Source: RPQJ01 sp963823535 (GTDB lineage: Bacteria > Pseudomonadota > Gammaproteobacteria > Steroidobacterales > Steroidobacteraceae). From it: a DNA stretch of 64,000 nt. Below, in pieces: positions 43,252 through 52,400 of this stretch (its first letter is position 1; each line of letters starts with the position of its first letter). The notes under the pieces are model-generated. The model saw only the letters and a list, made by a program, of their open reading frames with translations, did no database searches and was not told the origin of the DNA. The stretch spans positions 1,488,001 through 1,552,000 of the forward strand of contig CAWGLZ010000006.1 in assembly GCA_963823535.1 (NCBI GenBank), in the 5' to 3' direction. The position numbers and the translations under genes were made by a program.

Positions 43252-43812
43252 TCAGGCGTGCCCGGCGTCGCTGCTCAGGTGGAGCAGATTGACGCCGAGC
43301 AGGCTGCAGGCGGCCTGCCAGCGGTCCTCTGCGGGCGTCTCGAACAACAAGCGCTCGTCCGCGGGTACCGTCAGCCAGGCGTTCTGGGCCAGTTCCTCTT
43401 CGAGCTGTCCGGCCCCCCAGCCTGCGTAGCCGAGGGCCACGACGGCCAGCGCCGGACCTTCCCCCCGCGCCAGGGCATCGAGGATGTCGCGCGAGGTCGT
43501 CAGGTGCAGTTTCTCCGAAACGCTCAGGGTGGACTCCCAGCGCGGGCCCGGGCTGTGCAGGACGAACCCCCGGTCCGTCTGCACGGGCCCACCCTGCAGG
43601 ATGGCATTGCCGGACACCGTGGAGCGGGACGCATCGAGGCCGAGTTGCTCGAAGACCTCGGCCATCGTCATCGCAATCGGCCGGTTGATCACGATGCCGA
43701 GCGCGCCCTGCTCGCTGTGTTCGCAGACGAGCGTCACGGTCTGCGCGAAGTTCGGGTCGCTCATGGCCGGCATGGCGACGAGGAACTGGTTGGTCAGGAT
43801 CGTCGCGGACAT
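43252..43812 (-). CDS. YqgE/AlgH family protein
   Basis: A 186-residue cytosolic protein of the UPF0301 (AlgH) family. It starts LTNQFLVAMPAMSDPNFAQT, then VTLVCEHSEQGALGIVINRP, with LQGGPVQTDRGFVLHS and GYAGWGAGQLEEELAQNAWL, the family landmarks. AlgH was first linked to alginate regulation in Pseudomonas; the molecular role is unclear. The start ATG 43812 is chosen by family length. It is followed by ruvX and preceded by tonB, 61 bases away. Confidence 0.93.
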   Translation of the reverse strand: MSATILTNQFLVAMPAMSDPNFAQTVTLVCEHSEQGALGIVINRPIAMTMAEVFEQLGLDASRSTVSGNAILQGGPVQTDRGFVLHSPGPRWESTLSVSEKLHLTTSRDILDALARGEGPALAVVALGYAGWGAGQLEEELAQNAWLTVPADERLLFETPAEDRWQAACSLLGVNLLHLSSDAGHA

Positions 43813-43873
43813 GGTGGCAAGTATCGGACCGTCGAGCGCGCGGCGACAAGCACGATGATGCGTGACCGCCCGG

Positions 43874-44767
43874 TCACGGCGCGGGCGACCATACGGCGCC
43901 GTCCCCGAGCCGTCCCTTGAGGAACTGCCACTCGTAGGCGAAACGCAGCACGGGATAGCGCTCGCGCATGGACGGCGGGAAGGGATCGAAGGGCGAGGCC
44001 AGCCGGACGATGCCGACGGCGGCATTGTCGAGCTCGCGGTGACCGCTGGAGCGGCGTACCAGCACCTGCTCGAGGTGGCCGTCGGCGCGGATCGCGACCT
44101 CCAGCACTGGGTTGCCCGACAGCGATCGGCGCCGCGCCTCGTTGGGGAAGTTCAGCGTGCCGACCTGCTCGATGCGCCGCTTCCAGCTGTCGAGGTAGGC
44201 CGCGATCTGCGACTCGCGCGTGTCGGCGAGCAGGCGGTCGTCGGGCGCCGGATCGCCGCGCAGGCGCAGCGTCTCGTCGGCCGCACTGGTGTTGACGCCG
44301 ACCTGCGGCAACGGGCGGGTCTCGAGGGGGATGGACGTGGACTCGACGCGTTCGTCCTCGCCTGCAACCGTGCGGCGCGACCGCGCGGCCGTCGTGGCGA
44401 GCAGCTGCGAGCCGCCGACCGTCGATTCCGGCGCACGAGGGTTGAATGCCTCTCCCAGCGCCTCGCCGGGATTCTCGAGCAGGCTGGCGGAGGCTTCCGG
44501 GAGCGACGTTCGCTGGCGCTCGCGGGTCGTCCCGGCGCCACGCTGGCTGCGGCTCGCGATGTAGCTGGCCTCCGGGTTGGCGTCCTCGGCCGGACCGTCC
44601 GACACCAGCAGGACCTCCAGCGTGGGCAGTGGCCGGTCGTCGCTCGGGGGGGCCGCGAAGCGCACGCCGAGGATGACGAGCCCGTGCAGCAGCGCGGCGA
44701 TGAACACCGCCGTGGCGAGCCGGTCGCCGGGGCGTCCGCCCTCGACGCGAAGCTCCATCTCAGGCAC
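43874..44767 (-). CDS. TonB-type energy transducer
   Basis: A 297-residue inner-membrane-anchored periplasmic protein. TM segment LATAVFIAALLHGLVILGVR (about residues 17-36), a long spacer that is not the usual Pro-Glu/Pro-Lys repeat, and a C-terminal TonB domain (AYLDSWKRRIEQVGTLNFPN, then LSGNPVLEVAIRADGHLEQV). A GTG at 44767 overlaps the gshB stop by 8 bases; an ATG lies at 44758. In P. aeruginosa the tonB gene beside gshB (tonB3) is needed for twitching motility, which fits pilG just beyond gshB. It may instead serve BtuB; both are inference. Confidence 0.88.
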   Translation of the reverse strand: MPEMELRVEGGRPGDRLATAVFIAALLHGLVILGVRFAAPPSDDRPLPTLEVLLVSDGPAEDANPEASYIASRSQRGAGTTRERQRTSLPEASASLLENPGEALGEAFNPRAPESTVGGSQLLATTAARSRRTVAGEDERVESTSIPLETRPLPQVGVNTSAADETLRLRGDPAPDDRLLADTRESQIAAYLDSWKRRIEQVGTLNFPNEARRRSLSGNPVLEVAIRADGHLEQVLVRRSSGHRELDNAAVGIVRLASPFDPFPPSMRERYPVLRFAYEWQFLKGRLGDGAVWSPAP

Positions 44768-45722
44768 CGAGCCGCCGCCCGATCGCGTCCATCAGCGAGC
44801 CGGCGATGTCGAGCCCGAACTGGCGATCGAGTTCACGGACGCCGGTCGGGCTCGTGACGTTGATCTCCGTGACGAAGCCGCCGATGACGTCGAGCCCCAC
44901 GAACAGCATCCCGCGCTCGCGCATGACCGGCCCGATGCGCCCGGCCAGCCAGCGGTCGCGTTCGTCGAGCGGGCGCCCGACGCCCTTCGCGCCGGCGGCG
45001 AGGTTGCCGCGATTGTCGGTGGCGGAGGGGATGCGCGCGAGCGCGTACGGCACGGGCTCGCCGTCCACCAGGATCACCCGTGCGTCGCCGGTGGTGACGA
45101 TGTCCGGGATGTAGCGCTGGGCGATGGCGTAGCGGCTGCCGTACTCGGTGAGCGTCTCGAACACGACGTTGGCGTTCTTGTCGCCGGCGTCGAGCGCGAA
45201 GATCGAGCGGCCGCCCATGCCGTAGAGCGGTTTGCAGACGATGCGCTGGTGCTCGCGCAGGAACGCGTGCATGTCGCCCATGTCGCGCGTAATGAGCGTC
45301 GGCGCGCAGCATTCCGGGAACCACGCCGTGAAGACCTTCTCGTTCATGTCGCGCAGGCCCTGGGGCCGGTTGACGACCAGCGCACCCTGCGATTCGGCGC
45401 GCTCGAGTATGTAGGTCGAATAGACGTACTCGGTGTCGAAGGGCGGATCCTTGCGCATCAGGATGACGTCGAAGTCCCCGAGCCGCGTCGTCACGGGCTC
45501 GCCGCGCGAGAACCAGTCCGCCGCATCGTCGCGCACGGCGATCGGGTGGGCACGCCCGAAGGCCGTGCCGTCGCGCAGCCAGACGTGCCGGAGCTCGAGG
45601 TAGGACAGCGTCCAGCCACGGCGCTGCGCCGCGAGCATCATCGCCAGCGTCGTGTCCTTGGCGGGCTTGATGTCCTCGATCGGGTCCATCACCACGCCGA
45701 CGTTCAATCGCTTTTCCGTCAT
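44760..45722 (-). CDS. gshB: Glutathione synthetase
   Basis: ATP-grasp ligase that joins glycine to gamma-glutamylcysteine. Starting at ATG 45722 the 320-residue protein reads MTEKRLNVGVVMDPIEDIKP, then ILMRKDPPFDTEYVYSTYIL, CKPLYGMGGRSIF (ATP-binding glycine loop), VLDAGDKN-like acidic segment and a C-terminal GGFVTEINVTSPTGVRELD. The first 15 residues of the longer open frame are not family-like. It is divergent from pilG across 170 bases and heads the operon gshB-tonB-yqgE-ruvX-pyrB. Confidence 0.95.
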   Translation of the reverse strand: MTEKRLNVGVVMDPIEDIKPAKDTTLAMMLAAQRRGWTLSYLELRHVWLRDGTAFGRAHPIAVRDDAADWFSRGEPVTTRLGDFDVILMRKDPPFDTEYVYSTYILERAESQGALVVNRPQGLRDMNEKVFTAWFPECCAPTLITRDMGDMHAFLREHQRIVCKPLYGMGGRSIFALDAGDKNANVVFETLTEYGSRYAIAQRYIPDIVTTGDARVILVDGEPVPYALARIPSATDNRGNLAAGAKGVGRPLDERDRWLAGRIGPVMRERGMLFVGLDVIGGFVTEINVTSPTGVRELDRQFGLDIAGSLMDAIGRRLGA

Positions 45723-45823
45723 CTCGGGCTCCAGGGGCCGGCTGCGGCGACGCCGCGCCTGTGACACCCGTCATGGTATCGAAACCGGCCAATGGCAGGG
45801 TCGCATCCAATATGTTAAAACCC

Positions 45824-45866
45824 CGTCGCGAGCACAGCCTCGCGATTTAGCGTCGTGCTCGCGACG
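45824..45866 (+). repeat. 12-bp inverted repeat in the pilG leader
   Basis: CGTCGCGAGCAC (45824-45835) and GTGCTCGCGACG (45855-45866) form a perfect stem with a 19-base loop, ending 26 bases before the pilG start. In the RNA it would be a stable hairpin just upstream of the ribosome binding site, or in DNA a binding site for a regulator. A TATGTT hexamer lies 12 bases upstream. Confidence 0.85.
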
Positions 45867-45892
45867 CTCATTCCCATTGGGGGTTCGAGGGC

Positions 45893-46300
45893 ATGGAAAA
45901 CACGGCAGCCACCAGCAGCCGGCCTAGGCTGGCGGGCCTCAAGGTGCTGGTGATCGACGACAGCAAGACCATCCGCAGGACGGCGGAGACCCTGCTCGCC
46001 CGCGAGGGCTGCGAGGTCTTCACCGCGGTCGACGGGTTTGACGCGCTCTCGAAGATCGCGGATCACCAGCCGGACATCGTGTTCGTGGACATCATGATGC
46101 CGCGGCTCGACGGCTACCAGACCTGTTCGCTCATCAAGCACAACAAGGTCTTCCGCTCCATCCCGGTGATCATGCTGTCGAGCAAGGACGGCCTGTTCGA
46201 CCGTGCGCGCGGGCGCATCGTCGGTTCCGAGCACTACCTGACCAAGCCTTTCACGCGCGAGGAACTCCTCAGCGCGATTGAAAGCCACGTACACCGCTGA
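45893..46300 (+). CDS. pilG: Response regulator PilG
   Basis: A 135-residue single-domain CheY-like response regulator of the Chp system, which in Pseudomonas promotes pilus extension through PilB and raises cAMP. The receiver has VIDDSKTIRRT (acidic pocket at about residues 22-23), the phosphorylatable Asp66 in VFVDIMMPRLDGY, the SSKDGLFD switch and Lys in YLTKPFTREEL. The short N-terminal extension before GLKVLVIDD is usual for PilG. First gene of the pilGHIJ-chpAC operon. Confidence 0.95.
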   Translation: MENTAATSSRPRLAGLKVLVIDDSKTIRRTAETLLAREGCEVFTAVDGFDALSKIADHQPDIVFVDIMMPRLDGYQTCSLIKHNKVFRSIPVIMLSSKDGLFDRARGRIVGSEHYLTKPFTREELLSAIESHVHR

Positions 46301-46327
46301 GTTCCGACCGATCCGGAGGACCGACTC

Positions 46328-46693
46328 GTGGCACTGGTACTGATCGTGGATGACTCCCCGACGGATGTGCACGTCATGCAGAAGGCGCTGGAGCAGAGCG
46401 GCTTCCGCACCGCATCGGCCGCGGACGGGGGCGAGGCCCTGCGCAAAGCCCGCGAACTGCATCCGGACCTGATCCTCATGGACATCGTGATGCCGGGCCT
46501 GAACGGCTTCCAGGCCACGCGGGAACTGGCCAACGATCCCGAGACGCGCTCCATTCCGGTGATCATGGTGACCTCGAAGGCCCAGGAGTCCGATCGCGTC
46601 TGGGGCCTGCGGCAGGGCGCGGTGGACTACCTCGTCAAGCCGGTGGCCATGGATCAGCTCGTGCAGAAGGCGCAGGCGGCGCTCGCGGGCTGA
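46328..46693 (+). CDS. pilH: Response regulator PilH
   Basis: A 121-residue CheY-like receiver. It begins MALVLIVDDSPTDVHVMQKA; the phosphoacceptor is Asp52 in ILMDIVMPGLNGF, and the conserved Lys is in DYLVKPVAMDQL. The start is GTG 46328 with GGAGG 7 bases upstream. PilH in Pseudomonas counteracts PilG, probably by draining phosphate from ChpA. It lies 27 bases after pilG and 1 base before pilI. Confidence 0.94.
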   Translation: MALVLIVDDSPTDVHVMQKALEQSGFRTASAADGGEALRKARELHPDLILMDIVMPGLNGFQATRELANDPETRSIPVIMVTSKAQESDRVWGLRQGAVDYLVKPVAMDQLVQKAQAALAG

Positions 46694-46694
46694 G

Positions 46695-47261
46695 ATGGCG
46701 GAGGCAGCTGCACTCAGGTCGCTGAAGGACCGTCCGTACGAGTTGCTGCGCGAGTTCGACCGGCGGGCCCGGTCCGCCGCGCAGGGCCAGCCCGAGGCCG
46801 AGGTGTCCGGGGCGGAATGGGTCGGCATCGCGTTCCGCCTCGGCGGGGAGGCGTTCCTGCTGGCCCGGGAGGAGACCCGCGAGGTGATGAGCTTCCCGGC
46901 CAGCGTGACCCGCGTGCCGGGCGCCAAGGGATGGGTCCGTGGCCTGTCCAACCTGCGCGGACAACTCCTGCCGATCATCGACCTGCGCGCGTTTCTCGGC
47001 TCCGGCGCGACCGGCGTCACCCGGGCAACGCGCGTCCTGGTCGCCAACCATCGCGAGGTGCCGGCCGGCCTGCTGGTCGACGAGGTAATGGGATTCCGCA
47101 GGTTCTACGAGAGCGAGTTCTCGACCGACCTGCCGCCCACGCTGCTGCGCTGCGAGCGCTACCTGGCCGGTGCCTTCAAGCGCGGCGCGGAGGTCTGGCC
47201 GGTGTTCAGCCTGCGCAGCCTGCTCGAGAGCCCGTCATTCCTGCAGGCCGCCGCCTCCTGA
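46695..47261 (+). CDS. pilI: CheW-like adaptor PilI
   Basis: A 188-residue protein with one CheW domain from about residue 38 (VGIAFRLGGEAFLLAREETR), including PGAKGWVRGLSNLRGQLLPI and the receptor/kinase-binding LVDEVMGFR. It couples PilJ to the kinase ChpA. It begins 1 base after the pilH stop, so translation is probably coupled. Confidence 0.94.
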   Translation: MAEAAALRSLKDRPYELLREFDRRARSAAQGQPEAEVSGAEWVGIAFRLGGEAFLLAREETREVMSFPASVTRVPGAKGWVRGLSNLRGQLLPIIDLRAFLGSGATGVTRATRVLVANHREVPAGLLVDEVMGFRRFYESEFSTDLPPTLLRCERYLAGAFKRGAEVWPVFSLRSLLESPSFLQAAAS

Positions 47262-47303
47262 CCCGCTCGGAGCGCCGTCCCGGGACCGACACGGATACAA
47301 GCC

Positions 47304-49409
47304 ATGACCAACAGACTCGACGCTTCAAGACTGCAGCCCAGACTGATCGCGGTGGCGCTGGTGGCGGCCGTGCTCGCTGCCCTCGCGCTCCTGCTCTCCG
47401 GGCGGTTCGCGGGCCAGCAGGCACAGTTGCGCGAGCACGCGGCGGCGCTCTCGTCGCTGTCCCAGAACATTCCGCTGCAGGCCGGAGCGGCCGTACGCGG
47501 GTCGGCGCCTGCCTTCGACTCGCTGGCCGAATCGCGCGCGCGACTCGAAACGGTTCTCGCCGAAGTCGACGCAGGCCGGGCCGGGGTGGGCATGTTCGCG
47601 TCGCCGAGCGCCCGGCTGCTCGGCGAGGAAGCGGGCTGGCCGGTGCTGCTCGAGCAGGCCCAGGCCGTGCTCGACGGGCGGCAGGCGGCGCTCGATGCGC
47701 AGAGTGCCGCGGCCGACGTCCGCGAACTCACGCCACAGCTGGTGGCCGCCGCCGCCAACGTGGCCAAGGCGGTCGGACCCGGCGAGGCCGCGGTCATGGC
47801 TCCGCACCTCGAGCGGTTTGAACTGCGGGCGCAGGGGGTCGAGCAGGACCTCTCGGCGTTCGCGGACGGCACCGCGTCGGTCGAGGCCGCGGCGCGCCGG
47901 CTGTCGGACGGGCTCGACTACATGGGGCAGGTCGTCGCGGGGCTCGGCGGCGCGGAGAACGCCCTCGGGATCGCCCCGGCCCCGGAGTCCGCGGCGCAGG
48001 CGGTCCGCATGCTCGAAGCCGTCTTCAGCAGCGAAGGCGAGAAGGTGCGATCAGCGATCGCGCTCGGCGACCAGCTCGAGCAGATCCAGGCAGCACGCAA
48101 CGCGCTCGCCGAAAGCGGCGCGGCCCTGTACGCGGACGTGCGCTCGGTCGAGCAGGGCATCGTGGCCGGCCCGCTGGCCTGGCTCGCGAGCCCCTGGCTG
48201 CCGCTGTTCCTGGTGCTCGTCACCGTGGTCGCACTCGCCGCAGCCGCGTTCCTGCATCGTTCGCTCGCCGCGCTGCGACGGGCGGCGGAGCATCAGGCGC
48301 GCCAGAACGAGCGCAACCAGCAGGCCATCCTGCGCCTGCTCGACGAGCTGTCGAGCCTGGCCGACGGCGACCTGACGGTCCAGGCGACGGTCACGGAGGA
48401 CATCACGGGCGCGATTGCCGATTCGATCAACTACGCGATCGAGGCGCTGCGCGAGCTCGTCATGACGATCAACGACTCGGCGATCAAGCTCGACGGTGCG
48501 ACGCGCCAGACGCAGGCGCTGTCGACGCACCTCGCCAAGGCCTCGGGCGCCCAGTCCAAGCAGATCGCCTCCGCGTCGGAGTCGATTGCGGCGATGGCGG
48601 CCTCCACGGAGGAAGTCTCCGGAAACGCCGAGCGCTCGGCCGACGTGGCGCGCCACTCGGTGGACATCGCGCACAAGGGCGGCGACGCCGTGCGCCGCAC
48701 GATCGACGGCATGAACGCCATCCGCGAGAACATCCAGGAGACCTCGAAGCGCATCAAGCGCCTCGGCGAGAGCTCGCAGGAGATCGGCAACATCGTCGAA
48801 CTGATCAACGACATCGCCGAGCAGACCAACATCCTGGCGCTGAACGCCTCCATCCAGGCGTCGATGGCGGGCGAGGCGGGCCGCGGGTTCGCGGTCGTGG
48901 CGGACGAGGTGCAGCGGCTCGCCGAGCGTGCGGCGAACGCCACCAAGCAGATCGAGGTGCTGGTCCGCACCATCCAGGCGGACACGAACGAGGCCGTCGT
49001 GTCCATGGAGCGCACGACCACCGACGTCGTGGGCGGGGCGCTGCTGGCCGAGAACGCCGGAGCCGCACTCGAGGAGATCGAGCAGGTCTCCAACCAGATC
49101 GCGAGCCTCGTGCAGAACATCTCCGCCAGCGCGCGACAGCAGGCGGGGTCCTCGCAGAACATCTCGCGCAACATGCAGGTGCTGCGCGAGATCAGCTCGC
49201 AGACCGCAGAGAGCACGACGGCGACGTCCGCCTCGATCGGCAAGCTCGCGGAACTCGCCGCGCAGCTGCGCAAATCGGTGACCGGTTTCCGGCTGCCGCC
49301 CGGGTCCGGCGTCAGCGTCACCGGCGAATACCCCATGCTTCGTCCGGAGGACGTCACGACGCCCGACGGCGATGAGCCGCTGCGCCGCGTGAGCGGCCTC
49401 TCGGGTTGA
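47304..49409 (+). CDS. pilJ: Methyl-accepting chemotaxis receptor PilJ
   Basis: A 701-residue inner-membrane chemoreceptor that senses surface contact or pilin. Two membrane segments are seen, LIAVALVAAVLAALALLLSG (about residues 14-33) and LPLFLVLVTVVALAAAAFLH (about residues 297-316), with a long periplasmic helical sensor between them, then HAMP-like helices and the signalling tip (EQTNILALNASIQASMAGEA). The DNA-level end overlaps chpA by 4 bases. No methyltransferase gene (pilK) follows it, in contrast to Pseudomonas. Confidence 0.95.
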   Translation: MTNRLDASRLQPRLIAVALVAAVLAALALLLSGRFAGQQAQLREHAAALSSLSQNIPLQAGAAVRGSAPAFDSLAESRARLETVLAEVDAGRAGVGMFASPSARLLGEEAGWPVLLEQAQAVLDGRQAALDAQSAAADVRELTPQLVAAAANVAKAVGPGEAAVMAPHLERFELRAQGVEQDLSAFADGTASVEAAARRLSDGLDYMGQVVAGLGGAENALGIAPAPESAAQAVRMLEAVFSSEGEKVRSAIALGDQLEQIQAARNALAESGAALYADVRSVEQGIVAGPLAWLASPWLPLFLVLVTVVALAAAAFLHRSLAALRRAAEHQARQNERNQQAILRLLDELSSLADGDLTVQATVTEDITGAIADSINYAIEALRELVMTINDSAIKLDGATRQTQALSTHLAKASGAQSKQIASASESIAAMAASTEEVSGNAERSADVARHSVDIAHKGGDAVRRTIDGMNAIRENIQETSKRIKRLGESSQEIGNIVELINDIAEQTNILALNASIQASMAGEAGRGFAVVADEVQRLAERAANATKQIEVLVRTIQADTNEAVVSMERTTTDVVGGALLAENAGAALEEIEQVSNQIASLVQNISASARQQAGSSQNISRNMQVLREISSQTAESTTATSASIGKLAELAAQLRKSVTGFRLPPGSGVSVTGEYPMLRPEDVTTPDGDEPLRRVSGLSG

Positions 49410-52400
49410 GCCCCCGGGGCATCGACGTTGCCGTGAGTACTCCATCCACTTCAGTCGCACGTCCCGAGGACACCAGCGCGTCGCTGCAGCTGGTGGTGCG
49501 CGAGGTCGCCGTCGAGTTGAACGAGGCCCGGGCTGCGCTCGAGGCATTCGCCGAGCACACGGAAGACAGGGTTGCACTGCACCGGTTCGCCGGCCACGTC
49601 CACCTGGCACGCGGGGCTTTGCGGCTCGCGGAGGTCTACGGCGGCGCACTGCTCGCCGAGGAGATGGAACAGGTCGCGCGCTACGTGGATACGCACGCGG
49701 GCGCCGGGCAGCTGGATACCGACGGCCTCGACGCCCTGATGCGTGCAATGGAGCAGTTGCCGGCCTACGTCGATCGCGTGGCGTCCGGCGGTCGCGACGT
49801 GCCGCTGGCGCTGCTGCCGCTGCTCAACGACCTGCGCGCCGTCCGCGGCGGAGCGCTGCTCTCCGAGGGCACCCTGCTGCTGCTCAACCTGCGCTCGGAC
49901 GAGACCGCGCGCTCGTCGCCCGACAGCGGGTCGCTGGAATCGGCCACCGACCTCTGCCGCCGCCTGCGATCCCGCTTCCAGCTGGCGTTGCTCGGCTGGA
50001 TCCGCGGCGACAAGGTCGAGCAGAGCCTCGAGTCCCTGGGCGAGATCGCGGCACGGTTCGAGACGAATGCGGGGACGCAGCCCCTCTTCCAGCTGTGGTG
50101 GGTCGTCGGGGCCGTGATCGAGGCCCTGCGCGAGCAGGGCGTCGACGGCAACGTTTCGGTGAAGCGACTGCTCGGACAGGTGGATCGCGAGATGCGCCGG
50201 CTGCAGGAACTCGGCGAGGCGGCGTATTCCGCTGCGCCCCCCGTCGAATTGCTCAACAACCTGCTTTTCTACGTGGCGCGGTCCCGATCGAACGGGCCAC
50301 GCGTCGCGGCCGTGCGCCAGTCCTTCCGGCTCGACGAGGTGCTCGCCGCCAACGAGCAGGCGGACGCGGCGAGCGCAACGCTGTCCGCGCCCAGCGTGCG
50401 GCTGATGAAGACCGTCGGCGCGGCGATCCGCGAGGATCTCACCCGGGTGAAGGACGTGCTCGACATCTTCGTGCGCAAGGGCGCGACCCAGGTGGACGAG
50501 CTCGTCCCGCAGCTCGAGTTGCTGCGCAAGATCGGCGACACGCTGGGTGTACTCGGCCTCGGCGCGCTGCGCGACCGGGTGCAGGGCGAAATCGAGTCGC
50601 TCGCCGGCATCGTCGAGCGGCGCATCCCGCCCGACGACGCGGCGTTGCTCGGCATCGCCGCCGCCCTCATCGAGGTCGAGGACCACCTCGATCCGCAACT
50701 CGTGAGACTCATCCTGCCGGAAGGCACCGAGGCCGCAGCCGGCGAGCCGACAGACGAGGAATTCCGCCAGGTGCAGGACGCCGTCCTGCGCGAGTGCATC
50801 GTCAACATGGCGCGCATCAAGGAGGCCATCACGCAGGCCCTCGGCTCGCCGGAGGAAGCCCAGGGCCTCGATCAGGTGCCGCAGCTCGTACGCGGGATCA
50901 CGGCGGGCCTGCTGATGCTCGGCCGGCAGCGTGCGGTCGAAGTCATGGAGAGCCTCGGACGGGCGCTCGGCAGCATCGTGCGCCCCGACGCGAACGCGCT
51001 TGCCGCGCCGCGCCTCGAGCGGCTGGCGGACGCGATCGTCGCGGTCGAGTACTACATGGAGATGCTCCAGGCCGGGCGGCCCGACCCGCTGCACATGCTC
51101 GAGAACGCCGAGCAGTGCCTGCAGCAGATCGAGCCCCTGGCGGGCAGGATCGTCGCGCTGCGACCGGTGCGGGCCGAGCCCGGGTTGCCGGTCCCTGCGG
51201 CCCACCTGCCGGCAGCGTCGCTGGAGCCGGGCGAGAGGACCCCTTCGGTCGTGCCGCCGCCGGCCGAGCCTGCGGTGCCGCCGACCATGACGGACACCCA
51301 GGCGCCGTTGCCCGGCGCGGCATCGCCGCCGCCCGCGGAACCGACGCTCGTGGATCCCGAGTTCGTACAGTTGTTCGCGGAGGAAGCGCGCGAGAACATC
51401 GGGCGCCTGGAACCTTCGTTCGCGCAGTGGGAGCAGAATCCCCTGGACGCCGACGCACTCCGCGAAGTGCGCCGCGTCTTCCACACGCTCAAGGGCAGCG
51501 GCCGCATGGTCGGTGCGCTGCGGATCAGCGAGTTCTCCTGGAGCATCGAGAGCCTGCTGAACCGCGTGATCAGCCAGACGCTGGCGCGCTCGCCGGATAT
51601 CGTCGCGATCGTGCGCGAGGCGGTCGCCGTGCTCCCGGCGCTCGTCGACGAACTCGAGCGCGCGGCGCCGCCCGCCGAGGATCTCGACGCCCTGATGTCC
51701 CGCGCCGATGCCCTGTCCGGCCGCGAGCCGGCGCCGGTCATCGCGCCGCCGCCCCCGACTCCGGCCAAACCCGCCGCCAGCCGACCGGCCGAGGCGGCGC
51801 CGGCACCGCCGGCGGGGACGCCTGCCGCCCCGGTCCCGGAAACGGAATCGATGGACCCGGTTCTGCAGGAGATTTTCCGCAAGGAAACGGCCGGCCACGT
51901 CGCCGTGGCCCGCAACTTCATGGAGCGATGCAGCCTGGGCGTGGCGCCCTACACGGTGACCGAGGCGCTGTATCGCGCCTGCCATACGTTGAGTGGCATC
52001 GCCAAGACCGCTGGCGTGCGCCAGGGCATCAAGGTCGCGGAACCGATGGAGCACTATGTCCGCAAGCTCTACGACAACGGACGGCCGCTGCCCGAGGAGG
52101 GGCTCGCCCTGCTGCGCGACACGGTCCGCAGCCTCGAGAACGTCGTCGATCACGTCGAGGAGGACACCGGGTATTTCCCCGATCACGGCCGGCTCATCGC
52201 CGGCTGGCATGCGCTCGAACGCTCGCTCGATGCCGAACTGGCCCGCCTGACCGAAGCGGCGGAGCGCACCGTCGCTTCGTTCTGGCCGCCGGAGTCCGGC
52301 GAAGCGCACGACGACGGAACGGAACGACTCGAGGCGTTGACGGAGCCCTCGCTGCAGGCGCTCGCCGATCGCATCGAGGTGTCGGGCGAGGCGGACCTGG

